A stretch of DNA of 33,947 bases from Candidatus Peregrinibacteria bacterium CG10_big_fil_rev_8_21_14_0_10_42_8 (GTDB lineage Bacteria; Patescibacteriota; Gracilibacteria; Peribacterales; Peribacteraceae): positions 1-33,947 of the forward strand of contig PFDQ01000038.1 in NCBI GenBank assembly GCA_002772815.1. Reading direction: 5' to 3'. Below the pieces are notes generated by a model. That model searched no databases, was not told the DNA's origin, and saw only the letters and a program-made list of their open reading frames with translations. Each line of letters starts with the position of its first letter. The stretch's first letter is position 1. Both the position numbers and the translations under genes were made by a program. This document shows, piece by piece, positions 8,408-17,077 of this stretch.

Positions 8408-11020
8408 ATGCACCCCTTCGATCGTTTCACGCCAAATGCAAAACTCGCACTGCAAATCGCAGAGCAAGAAGCAAAAAACCTAAAGAGTGATTACATTGGC
8501 ACTGAACACTTACTACTTGGGCTTCTTTCTATTCCAAAATCTCTTGGCTTCTCTATCTTCACGGGTGCAGGAGTAACACAAGAGAACGTTCGAATACTTA
8601 TGAAGTCTATGACAACACCGAGTATCGAAGATAAACATGTCAAACATGGTCTATCAACATACCTTCACAATGTTATTGAACAAAGCGTTATCACTGCTCA
8701 TAAATTCCGTCATGCAAATGTAGGAACAGAACACTTGCTTCATAGCCTTGTATCAACAGGTAAAAATGCAGCAACGATTCTCCTTGAACAAATGCAGGTA
8801 GACCCAGAAGATCTCAAGGCACACGTCGAAGAAATGTTTGGTCAGATCTCTCAGTTCAAACAGCAAGGGCGCAATATGGAGCAATCACTTGAGTCATTTT
8901 TCCAAGGCCTACAAGGGACAATTGTTGGAATGCAAGGAGGTGGTGGAATGATTGCAAACGAAACAGACAGTGTAAAAAATAAGAAAGGCGCAAAGAGTAA
9001 AACACCTGTTCTCGACTACTTCACAGACGACCTTATTGAACGAGCAAAGGAGAAAAAGATCGATCCAATTATTGGACGAGACAAAGAAATAGAACGCATG
9101 ATTCATATCCTCAATCGTAAAACGAAAAACAATCCTGTACTCATTGGAGAGCCAGGAGTGGGAAAAACAGCTATTGTCGAAGGGCTTGCTCAACAAATTT
9201 GCCTTGGCACTGTCCCCTCTTCATTGCGCAACAAGCGTGTACTCATGCTTAACATGGGATCTCTCATTGCAGGTACAAAATATCGTGGAGAATTTGAACA
9301 GCGTTTCGACGATATTATAAAAGAAGCTCTACAAAGTGAAAATGAGATCATTCTTTTCATTGATGAAATCCACACAGTAGTTGGCGCTGGTTCTGCAGAA
9401 GGATCATTAGATGCCGCAAATATTTTAAAGCCAGCCATGAGCCGCGGAGCAATTCAGGTTATTGGAGCAACAACACTCGATGAGTATCGCACAATCGAAA
9501 AAGACCGTGCGCTCGAACGTCGGTTTCAATCTATTACGGTAGACGAACCAACAAGTGCTGATGCAATTGAAATCCTTAAAGGTATTAGAACAAGCTTTGA
9601 AGAATTTCATAACATTGAAATTACAGATGATGCACTAGAGTCAGCTGTAAACCTCAGCAAGCGTTACCTTGCAGATCGCTTCCTTCCGGATAAAGCAATC
9701 GATGTACTCGATGAGGCAGCTGCAGGACGAAGTATTCAGGAAATGGATGCAAACCCAGAACTAAAAAAGCTTGAAGATAAACTTGAAAAGCTTGTTGTAA
9801 AACAACAGATTTCTGTCAAAGAACAGAAATACCACACAGCACTTAAACTCAAGCAAGAACAGCAAAACCTTCAAGAAGAAATTAACCAAATACGTGCAGC
9901 AGCAGATGGCGATAAGCGTACTCCACTCAAGATTGATGGAGACGACATCGCGCATATCATCGGACGCATGACAGGTATTCCTGTGACAAAGCTATTGAAA
10001 TCAGACAAAAAACGTCTACAAAATCTCGAAGTCATCATGCGCAAGCATGTTGTTGGGCAAGATGAAGCTATCAGAAAAGTCGCACGTGCCATCCGCCGTT
10101 CACGTATCGGTATTGGAGATACGAAGCGCCCTATCGGCTCTTTCCTCTTCCTAGGACCAACAGGTGTTGGAAAGACGGAACTCGTCCGTACGATCGCTAG
10201 TGAGGTTTTCAATCGTGAAGACGCACTTATTAAAATTGATATGTCTGAATTTATGGAACGACACAATGTTTCGCGACTTGTCGGAACAAGTGCTGGTTAT
10301 GTTGGATACGAAGAGGGTGGACAGCTCACAGAAGCTGTACGCCGAAAGCCGTACTCTGTTGTTCTCTTCGATGAGATCGAAAAAGCTCATCCAGAATTCT
10401 TCAACATTCTTCTTCAAATTCTTGAAGATGGTGTCTTAACAGACGCACAAGGTAAAGCTGTCGACTTCCGAAACACAATCATTGTGATGACAAGTAACAT
10501 CGGAGCAGAAAAGTTAACCAAACAAGCAGCAAAGATTGGCTTCAAGCTTGAGGAAGATGCAAAAGCAGAAGAACTTGCCTACGAAGAGAAGAAGGCAGAA
10601 GTTATGAAAGAACTTAAGTCTAACCTTCGCCCAGAATTCATCAACCGAATCGACCACATCATGGTGTTTGATGCACTCGACCAAAACACAATCCGTAAGA
10701 TTGTGAAAATGCACATAGAGCTTCTTACGACTCGTCTCAAGGCAAAGGGGTACAACATTGATGTCGATCAAAAGGCAATCAATCTCCTTGCTGAGCACGG
10801 ATTTGACCCTGAATACGGTGCACGACCTGTACGAAGAGTCATTCAAGAACGCATCGAAGATGAAATTGCAGAACACATCCTTAAGGGAATCTTTGAGCCT
10901 GGAGACACAATTCGTGTTGTTACAAAAGGCAAAGACAATCTCGATTTCCTTCATGGTGACCGCTTAGATGCCGAAAAAGCAGTCGCACAAAAGCAGGATT
11001 CATCTGTAAAAGCATCATAA
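8408..11020 (+). CDS. ATP-dependent Clp protease ATP-binding subunit (ClpC/ClpB family)
   Basis: Two Clp-N repeats (FTPNAKLALQIAEQEA..), two AAA domains (GEPGVGKTAIVEGLA; LGPTGVGKTELVRTIA), C-terminal D2-small. ATG 8408 is downstream of the terminator; track start 8321 lies inside it. Confidence 0.95.
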   Translation: MHPFDRFTPNAKLALQIAEQEAKNLKSDYIGTEHLLLGLLSIPKSLGFSIFTGAGVTQENVRILMKSMTTPSIEDKHVKHGLSTYLHNVIEQSVITAHKFRHANVGTEHLLHSLVSTGKNAATILLEQMQVDPEDLKAHVEEMFGQISQFKQQGRNMEQSLESFFQGLQGTIVGMQGGGGMIANETDSVKNKKGAKSKTPVLDYFTDDLIERAKEKKIDPIIGRDKEIERMIHILNRKTKNNPVLIGEPGVGKTAIVEGLAQQICLGTVPSSLRNKRVLMLNMGSLIAGTKYRGEFEQRFDDIIKEALQSENEIILFIDEIHTVVGAGSAEGSLDAANILKPAMSRGAIQVIGATTLDEYRTIEKDRALERRFQSITVDEPTSADAIEILKGIRTSFEEFHNIEITDDALESAVNLSKRYLADRFLPDKAIDVLDEAAAGRSIQEMDANPELKKLEDKLEKLVVKQQISVKEQKYHTALKLKQEQQNLQEEINQIRAAADGDKRTPLKIDGDDIAHIIGRMTGIPVTKLLKSDKKRLQNLEVIMRKHVVGQDEAIRKVARAIRRSRIGIGDTKRPIGSFLFLGPTGVGKTELVRTIASEVFNREDALIKIDMSEFMERHNVSRLVGTSAGYVGYEEGGQLTEAVRRKPYSVVLFDEIEKAHPEFFNILLQILEDGVLTDAQGKAVDFRNTIIVMTSNIGAEKLTKQAAKIGFKLEEDAKAEELAYEEKKAEVMKELKSNLRPEFINRIDHIMVFDALDQNTIRKIVKMHIELLTTRLKAKGYNIDVDQKAINLLAEHGFDPEYGARPVRRVIQERIEDEIAEHILKGIFEPGDTIRVVTKGKDNLDFLHGDRLDAEKAVAQKQDSSVKAS

Positions 11021-11085
11021 TTATTGATTAAAATATAATTATTGATTATTGCAAGGTAGTGAGAGTTAAAAGAAGCCATAAAATA

Positions 11086-11094
11086 TGGTATAAT
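11086..11094 (+). promoter_or_regulatory. extended -10 promoter (TGGTATAAT) for PrgI/TraC-like operon
   Basis: TGgTATAAT at 11086-11094, 22 nt upstream of ATG 11117. Confidence 0.55.
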
Positions 11095-11116
11095 GAACTG
11101 ATTAACACAAAAATAC

Positions 11117-11737
11117 ATGACTATCGACCCTGTTAAAATTCCACAGAACGTTTACGTAGAAGACCGCATTATTGGTCCGGTTACACTACGTCAAATCATG
11201 ATTATCCTTGGAGGATCTGGTATTAGTTATGCGATCTGGGCAGTAATGAAATCCGCAGGAAGTATGTCAATTGTACAAGCTGGTATCGCATGGTTTCCTG
11301 GTATTCTTGCTGTGCTGTTTGCATTCGTAAAAATCAATGGAATAAGCTTATTCCGTATCTGTCTTTTATTACTCGAACGCATTAACAAGCCAGCAAAGCG
11401 AACATGGCAACCTCGACAAGGTATTTACATTAACTTTGTTACCAAAGAACCAAAGAAAGAAAATGACGATATAAAAAATAAAGAAAATCAAAAGAAAAAT
11501 ACAGCGATTGAAGAATTAAGTCGAGTACTTGACCAAGGTCCACCAGAATCTGCTTTTGATACACAAGAGAATGTAGCATCTGCCGAAGAGTCTCCTACGA
11601 GACCAGTAAACAGAAATAAAATTAGTGCAAATACGTCAAACCGTGCATTAGTTGATGATGTTCAACATGCAAAAAAGAAAAATCCTTCAAAGGGAGGATT
11701 ACTCAGAGATATTATTCCACCTCCTTCACATGCCTAA
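11117..11737 (+). CDS. PrgI family protein
   Basis: YVEDRIIGPVTLRQIMIILGGSGISYAIW two-TM N-terminus characteristic of PrgI; low-complexity C-tail. Confidence 0.75.
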   Translation: MTIDPVKIPQNVYVEDRIIGPVTLRQIMIILGGSGISYAIWAVMKSAGSMSIVQAGIAWFPGILAVLFAFVKINGISLFRICLLLLERINKPAKRTWQPRQGIYINFVTKEPKKENDDIKNKENQKKNTAIEELSRVLDQGPPESAFDTQENVASAEESPTRPVNRNKISANTSNRALVDDVQHAKKKNPSKGGLLRDIIPPPSHA

Positions 11738-12434
11738 GAAGAACCCTGATACGGTCCGTAAGCGATCGAAAAACCCAAAGGCAGCTATTCAGAGGTTCAT
11801 TCCAATCTCAGAGATTCGAAATGATACTGTCATTTTGAAAAAAGGAGGAATGCGAGCAGTACTTGAAGTAGGAGCGCTCAACTTCAACCTGAAAAGTGAA
11901 ACCGAACAACAGGGTATTATTTCTGGATATGAGTCCTTTATTAATACCATTAACTTCCCTCTTCAGATCCTTGTCCGATCAACGAGAGTGAATATTGATC
12001 CATACATAGAACAGATAAAGGGACATGCAAATAAACAAGAAAACGAACTACTCCGAATGCAGACAGAGTCATATGCAACCTTCATTGAAAAGATTGTTGA
12101 AGTTGCAGACATTATGCAAAAGAGGTTTCTTGTCGTTGTTCCACTTGATGACACCGAAGAAAAAAAGTCCCCTATCTCACAGTTCTTCTCTTGGCTTGGG
12201 ATTGATGATAGTGCAAGTAAAATCAACTTTCGAAGAAAGTATTTTGGTGAAAAATCAGTAAAACTAAAGGATCGAGTAAACCTTATCGATTCAGGCCTAC
12301 GAAATATTGGCCTTACAACAAAACGATTGAGTACAACAGAGCTGATCGAGCTCTATTACGAAATATACAACCCAAAAACCAGCCAGGAGCAGAAACTACC
12401 AAAAGATCTCAATATTGCTCCACTGCAAATTTAA
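11730..12434 (+). CDS. TraC/VirB4 N-terminal-like protein lacking ATPase domain
   Basis: 234 aa; FIPISEIRNDTVILKKGGMRAVLEVGALNFNLKSETEQQGIISGYESFINTINFPLQILVRSTRVNIDPYIE; overlaps the PrgI ORF by 8 nt; no Walker motifs. Confidence 0.75.
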   Translation: MPKKNPDTVRKRSKNPKAAIQRFIPISEIRNDTVILKKGGMRAVLEVGALNFNLKSETEQQGIISGYESFINTINFPLQILVRSTRVNIDPYIEQIKGHANKQENELLRMQTESYATFIEKIVEVADIMQKRFLVVVPLDDTEEKKSPISQFFSWLGIDDSASKINFRRKYFGEKSVKLKDRVNLIDSGLRNIGLTTKRLSTTELIELYYEIYNPKTSQEQKLPKDLNIAPLQI

Positions 12435-12566
12435 AAGGAAAAACAAGGTTTTCCTTGACCAAAAGTACTGAGAATAGGAGAATAGAGCAGTATTCCAGTT
12501 TGTTGCTCGTGCAAGGGCAGTTGGAATCCCCTATTGTACTCTTCCCACTTGCACCAATTCTTTATT

Positions 12567-13928
12567 ATGGCTAAAGCAAAACAAGTAAAAGTATCAGCCG
12601 TCATGGACAAATTGCTCCAAGATGCACCACAACCACTCTCAGTAAAACCAGGAGAGGCAGTAAAAGGACTTGTTGTTTTCCGTGGAAAAAACAAGCTCCT
12701 CATTGATATCAACGGAATTGCAGTTGGAATCGTTTCTGGCCGCGAGCTCCGTGATTCATTTAATACATTCAAAGACCTCAAAGTAGGCTCTGAAGTAACA
12801 ACAATGGTTCTTGAAGAAGAGAACAATGAAGGAATGATTGTCCTCAGCCTTCGTATGGCTAGTCAGCAAAAAGCATGGGATAAGTTCCATGAACTTGTTG
12901 ATATGGAAGGAACAATGACATTTGTACCACAAGAAGCAAACAAAGGGGGTCTCCTTGCAAATATTGATGGAATTCGAACATTCCTCCCAGTGTCTCAACT
13001 TGCTCCTGTTCACTATCCACGTGTGAATAACTCAGACAGCAGTGAAATCATTAGTCGATTGCAGCAGTACATTGGCCACAAGTTCACTGTAAAGATTATT
13101 ACAATGGATGAAGAGTCAGGAAAGATTGTTGTGTCAGAGCGTGAAGCAATGGCTGAAGAACGATCAAAGTCTTTGGAAGCACTAAAGATTGGTGACGAAA
13201 AAAATGCAATGGTAACAGGTATTGTAAAGTTCGGTCTTTTTGCAGCATTTGATGGACTCGAAGGCCTTGTGCATATTTCAGAAATTGCATGGGGACACGT
13301 AAAGAACCCTGCTGAGCACGCTAAGGTTGGCGACAAAGTTCGCGTAAAGATTATTGGTGTTGATAGTGATAAGCTCAGCCTATCTATCAAGCAGCTCACA
13401 AAAGACCCATGGGAAGAAATTGCAGAAAGGTACCCAGTTGGAAAGAAGGTACAAGGAACAATCGTTCGCTTTGCAGACTATGGCGCATTCGTTCGTCTTG
13501 AGAGAGATATCAATGGACTTGTTCACACAACTGAAATTTCTCACTCAAAGGTACAAGATCCATCAGAAGTACTGACGATCGGACAAAAAGTTGATGCGCA
13601 GGTTATCAATATCGATATTAACGAGCGTCGCATTGGACTTTCCCTTAAAGCGCTAAAGCCAATCGACAAAGAGACTCTTGCAAAAATGAAAGAGCAGGAG
13701 AAAGAAATGAATAAAGACAAAGAAGAAGAAAAAGAGGAAAAGTCAGATAAAGCCCCTAAGCAAATGGCCATTGACGTAGAAGGAGACGTTGCAGGAGACT
13801 TTGTCGCTTCAAAGACTGGTAAGAAATTTTACGCAGTAGATTCTGCAGCTGGAAAAAAGATTAAAGAAGACAACCGTGTTTACTTTAAAACAGAAAAAGA
13901 AGCTGAAGAAGCAGGGTTTAGTGCATAA
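12567..13928 (+). CDS. S1 RNA-binding domain protein (30S ribosomal protein S1-like)
   Basis: At least four S1-like domains, e.g. VTGIVKFGLFAAFDGLEGLVHISEIAWGHVKNPAEHAKVGDKVRVKIIGVD and VQGTIVRFADYGAFVRLERDINGLVHTTEISH. Confidence 0.9.
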   Translation: MAKAKQVKVSAVMDKLLQDAPQPLSVKPGEAVKGLVVFRGKNKLLIDINGIAVGIVSGRELRDSFNTFKDLKVGSEVTTMVLEEENNEGMIVLSLRMASQQKAWDKFHELVDMEGTMTFVPQEANKGGLLANIDGIRTFLPVSQLAPVHYPRVNNSDSSEIISRLQQYIGHKFTVKIITMDEESGKIVVSEREAMAEERSKSLEALKIGDEKNAMVTGIVKFGLFAAFDGLEGLVHISEIAWGHVKNPAEHAKVGDKVRVKIIGVDSDKLSLSIKQLTKDPWEEIAERYPVGKKVQGTIVRFADYGAFVRLERDINGLVHTTEISHSKVQDPSEVLTIGQKVDAQVINIDINERRIGLSLKALKPIDKETLAKMKEQEKEMNKDKEEEKEEKSDKAPKQMAIDVEGDVAGDFVASKTGKKFYAVDSAAGKKIKEDNRVYFKTEKEAEEAGFSA

Positions 13929-13951
13929 GAGTATTAAGGGATAAGTATTAT

Positions 13952-13988
13952 GTATTAAGGGTATACCCATACCCCTTAATACTTTTTC
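13952..13988 (+). terminator. Rho-independent terminator
   Basis: GTATTAAGGG (13952-13961) pairs with CCCTTAATAC (13973-13982), followed by TTTTT. Confidence 0.8.
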
Positions 13989-14002
13989 CTTGCCCCAAAA
14001 AT

Positions 14003-14344
14003 TTAGGAATCTATTGCTTGAGAAGCTAAAAAGTGCAGATGTAAGTATGACACTTCCTGTCCTCCTTGCGCTCCACAGTTAAAACTAAGCTTATATCCCT
14101 CTATGCCTTTTTTTATCGCAAACTGCTGTGCCGCTCTTATAAGAAGGGTAGGGACATGGGCTGTATCGTCTGTAAGATTAACAATAGATGGAACAAAATC
14201 TTTCTCCTTCTTTGCGATAAATAACACATGTGTAGGAGCCTTTGGATGAATATCCTTAAACCCCAACACATTTTCTGTGTCATACACAACATCTGCAGGG
14301 ATATCGCCGGTAACGATCTTATGAAATAGTGTTGGCTCTTGCAT
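14003..14344 (-). CDS. HIT family nucleotide hydrolase/transferase
   Basis: FHKIVTGDIPADVVYDTENVLGFKDIHPKAPTHVLFIAKK; HIT-type HLHFLAS at the C-terminus (SYLHLHFLAS). Confidence 0.9.
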   Translation of the reverse strand: MQEPTLFHKIVTGDIPADVVYDTENVLGFKDIHPKAPTHVLFIAKKEKDFVPSIVNLTDDTAHVPTLLIRAAQQFAIKKGIEGYKLSFNCGAQGGQEVSYLHLHFLASQAIDS

Positions 14345-14447
14345 GTACTGAGGGTACCGAAAGTTTCTCAGGCCAGCAAATATGGGTCTATAGAGCTATA
14401 TAACGACTACTCTACATTGCTATTTTAGCCAAAATATGAGAAAATAG

Positions 14448-14945
14448 ATGGGTATGGTCAATCCATCAGGAAGCATCGAAAAAGGCTCAAACACACAAGA
14501 ATCAGCGGAGACAAAACACCTTGTTGTGACACAGCCTGACAAATTCCAAGGTCTTCTTGAGACTATCTCTTTAATGGACAAAGTAAGTGAAAGACTTGGT
14601 GAAGATAACTCTGGTGACATGGGTAGCTCTGGAAGCACAGGAAATGGGCAAGGACAAGATGACACAGGGGCCTCTGCAAGGGCCATCGCCATTAAAAACA
14701 TTCCAGACGTTCCAGAAATGCGAAAAAGTCTTGGGGTCTATATTCAAAAAGAAATTAAAACGCTGCGAAAAATTGCACGAAAGAAATCATTTCACTCATC
14801 AAAGCCTGGCTCTGCTCATCAGATTAATGATATCTACAGCAAAATTCGAAGGCTCAATACACTCTTTACTGAGCTAATGGAAACATCAGTAGATGCAATT
14901 AAACGACTATTCATTAAAGTTTTCATCGACAAGCAGTCTCTTTAG
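14448..14945 (+). CDS. hypothetical protein
   Basis: 165 aa, Gly/Ser/Asp linker, basic helical C-terminal half. Confidence 0.65.
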   Translation: MGMVNPSGSIEKGSNTQESAETKHLVVTQPDKFQGLLETISLMDKVSERLGEDNSGDMGSSGSTGNGQGQDDTGASARAIAIKNIPDVPEMRKSLGVYIQKEIKTLRKIARKKSFHSSKPGSAHQINDIYSKIRRLNTLFTELMETSVDAIKRLFIKVFIDKQSL

Positions 14946-15223
14946 TACGGACGTTGTGCGCTTTGAATGCGCGAAGCAATATCTGAGACAAAGTCCCCTA
15001 TGACTGGTATCCAATCAATACTAGAAAGGAGTGTGATTAAAAGAGGGACAACGAGGGAAATTGCTACGAGGATTCCAAGACCGTATACAATGCCTCTAAG
15101 GAAACCCATCCATAAGTACTTCCCAGGCTCGTAGTGATCAGAAAGAGTCTTCATATGCTTGTCTAGCTTAGCAATAGCCTTCGTAAGCTCTTTTTCTTCA
15201 CTGATCTTCTTGGATGGTGGCAT
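14942..15223 (-). CDS. small membrane protein (DUF5665-like)
   Basis: 93 aa; LGFLRGIVYGLG-like segment (WMGFLRGIVYGLGILVAISLVVPLLITLL). Confidence 0.6.
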   Translation of the reverse strand: MPPSKKISEEKELTKAIAKLDKHMKTLSDHYEPGKYLWMGFLRGIVYGLGILVAISLVVPLLITLLSSIDWIPVIGDFVSDIASRIQSAQRPY

Positions 15224-15238
15224 AAGAAATAAGAGTAA

Positions 15239-15529
15239 TTAGGAATTCTTCTTCGCTTTCTTTTTCCCATTCTTTGGAGCAGCGCCTTGTGTCTCCATAT
15301 ACTTCACTATTCCTTCAAGGATATGATCAGCTACATTAATGGGCTTGAGGATTACTTCTTGGATTTCATTTGTAATACGTTCGACGCGACGGACAATTTT
15401 TCGTAGTCCAACAACAACGAATAAAAGATGGTACAGTACAAGAATAAGCAATACTGCAACTGTTACTTCCAGATACTGGAAGACGTCTGTGAAGGTTATG
15501 ACTGTTTCCATAGTGTACTTAGAGTACAC
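15239..15529 (-). CDS. hypothetical single-TM protein with basic tail
   Basis: 96 aa; VTVAVLLILVLYHLLFVVVGLRKIVRRVERI; C-terminus NGKKKAKKNS. Confidence 0.6.
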   Translation of the reverse strand: MYSKYTMETVITFTDVFQYLEVTVAVLLILVLYHLLFVVVGLRKIVRRVERITNEIQEVILKPINVADHILEGIVKYMETQGAAPKNGKKKAKKNS

Positions 15530-15541
15530 TTTGGCTATCCA

Positions 15542-15838
15542 ATGCGCAATCTAGCACGCAACATCTGGCACCTTCCCCGCAAGACAATTTCTTGGATTGT
15601 AACAGGATACCAACACACGCTATCGCCAGACCATGGACCACTAAAAGATCTCTACTCGTATGGATACTGTCGACACCATCCAACATGCAGTGAGTACTGT
15701 AAAAAAACTGTCATTCAGAGCGGTGTTATGATCGGGGTTCCACTTACTATATGGAGGGTTCTAAGGTGCAATCCTTGGAGAAAGCCAGATGAAAAAGTAC
15801 TCAAAAATGCTGTAAAAAAACATCTAAATATGCCCTAA
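15542..15838 (+). CDS. yidD: membrane protein insertion efficiency factor YidD
   Basis: GYQHTLSPDHG...GYCRHHPTCSEYCKKTVIQSGVMIGVPLTIWRVLRCNPW signature. Confidence 0.92.
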   Translation: MRNLARNIWHLPRKTISWIVTGYQHTLSPDHGPLKDLYSYGYCRHHPTCSEYCKKTVIQSGVMIGVPLTIWRVLRCNPWRKPDEKVLKNAVKKHLNMP

Positions 15839-15899
15839 ATAGACTGTTTTATAATAATATTTCCTTGATATTGACATAGTACTATATTATTATATAAAT

Positions 15900-16937
15900 A
15901 TGCCTGATATCCTCTACAGCATACTATCTGTCATTTGCGCACTCTTCATTGTAGCAGCAATTTTCACAGACCCTGCAACAGATGAAGACGTTGGATATCA
16001 GTTCATTGGAGCACTGATATTCTTACCACTCATTGCACTCGCAGTAGCGGGATTTTCTTTCATTGCGCCGTTCATTCTAACTGCGCTTGGGATTTTCGCA
16101 CTTGTCATTTTCGGACTTCTCGGATTATTTCTATTGTGGAAATTACTCGATACAAACTTTATGCGAGAGTTAGCAGGAAACGCGTTTAAGCTCTTATGGA
16201 ATACGATAAAAAAAGTATGGGGTGAACTATGGTCACTACTCAAAGCTCTATTCTCAGAATTATTCAATGTTCTAAGAAACTTGCCATCAAAATTTGAAAA
16301 ACTCTTTGAAGGACTCTGGAATACACTAAAGACTATTGGACGATGGTTACGCCTTCTTCTTAAAAGTCCTTTCAAGGCATTATCTCTTTTATGGAAAACG
16401 ATCAAGAACCTCTTCTCTGGAATAGCCCAATTCTTAAAAGGGCTCACGAAGCTTCCTAGTATTATTGGAAAATTCTTTAGAGGAATTGGGAAACTGCTGA
16501 GCAGCTTTACAAACATATTTAAAGGACTATTCAATATTGTTGCAGATGTCATCAAAGGAATCCTAAAATTCCTCAAAGGTATTGCTGAGTTCCTGCGAAA
16601 CATTATCACTGGATTTTTCACTATGCTCTGGAATGCAGCACCATGGATGAGACCGCTTCTTAGCCTCATTGCTAAAATAGTAAAATCAATAGCTGGCCTG
16701 TTTACATGGCTGTGGCTACTCCTCCTCTTACCACTCTTCCTTCTGTTTCACAGAAAGAACAAAAAGGGTGATGGGCAGAAGAAAAAGATATACGTTCAAA
16801 TCCACGACAAGGCTGGCTGTGTGAAATACATTATACCGCCGAAGAAAGTCCCAACTATACTCCGTGATGTGTCTGATGACCTTATAGACATACTAAACGC
16901 AACACATAAGCACATCAGGCACATAAAAAACCACTAA
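15900..16937 (+). CDS. hypothetical membrane protein with repeated amphipathic/aromatic-basic segments
   Basis: 345 aa; N-terminal TMs, then reiterated LLKxLFxxLxNxLRxLPxKFxKxFxG-like segments, then TM and basic tail. Confidence 0.7.
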   Translation: MPDILYSILSVICALFIVAAIFTDPATDEDVGYQFIGALIFLPLIALAVAGFSFIAPFILTALGIFALVIFGLLGLFLLWKLLDTNFMRELAGNAFKLLWNTIKKVWGELWSLLKALFSELFNVLRNLPSKFEKLFEGLWNTLKTIGRWLRLLLKSPFKALSLLWKTIKNLFSGIAQFLKGLTKLPSIIGKFFRGIGKLLSSFTNIFKGLFNIVADVIKGILKFLKGIAEFLRNIITGFFTMLWNAAPWMRPLLSLIAKIVKSIAGLFTWLWLLLLLPLFLLFHRKNKKGDGQKKKIYVQIHDKAGCVKYIIPPKKVPTILRDVSDDLIDILNATHKHIRHIKNH

Positions 16938-17002
16938 AACTGACCTATAAGGGCTTCACAATAGCTGCTGATCTGCGTATCATCCCCTAGCTAGCAATCA
17001 AT

Positions 17003-17077
17003 GCGGGTATAGTACAATGGCTAGTACGTCGGCCTTCCAAGCCGAATATACGGGTTCGATTCCCGTTACCCGCTCCA
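17003..17077 (+). tRNA. tRNA-Gly (anticodon TCC), CCA encoded
   Basis: GCGGGTATAGTACAATGGCTAGTACGTCGGCCTTCCAAGCCGAATATACGGGTTCGATTCCCGTTACCCGCTCCA; acceptor GCGGGTA/TACCCGC, anticodon loop CTTCCAA. Confidence 0.95.

Noticed and set aside
8909-10954. Multiple antisense ORFs opposite clpC
   Set aside because: Low-complexity shadow ORFs fully inside a strongly supported CDS; no independent support.
15871-15898. TTGACA-N16-TATAAA as the promoter of 15900..16937
   Set aside because: The -10 ends 1 nt before the ATG, putting the start site inside the ORF; an alternative TATAAT at 15850-15855 is more plausible, so no call was made.
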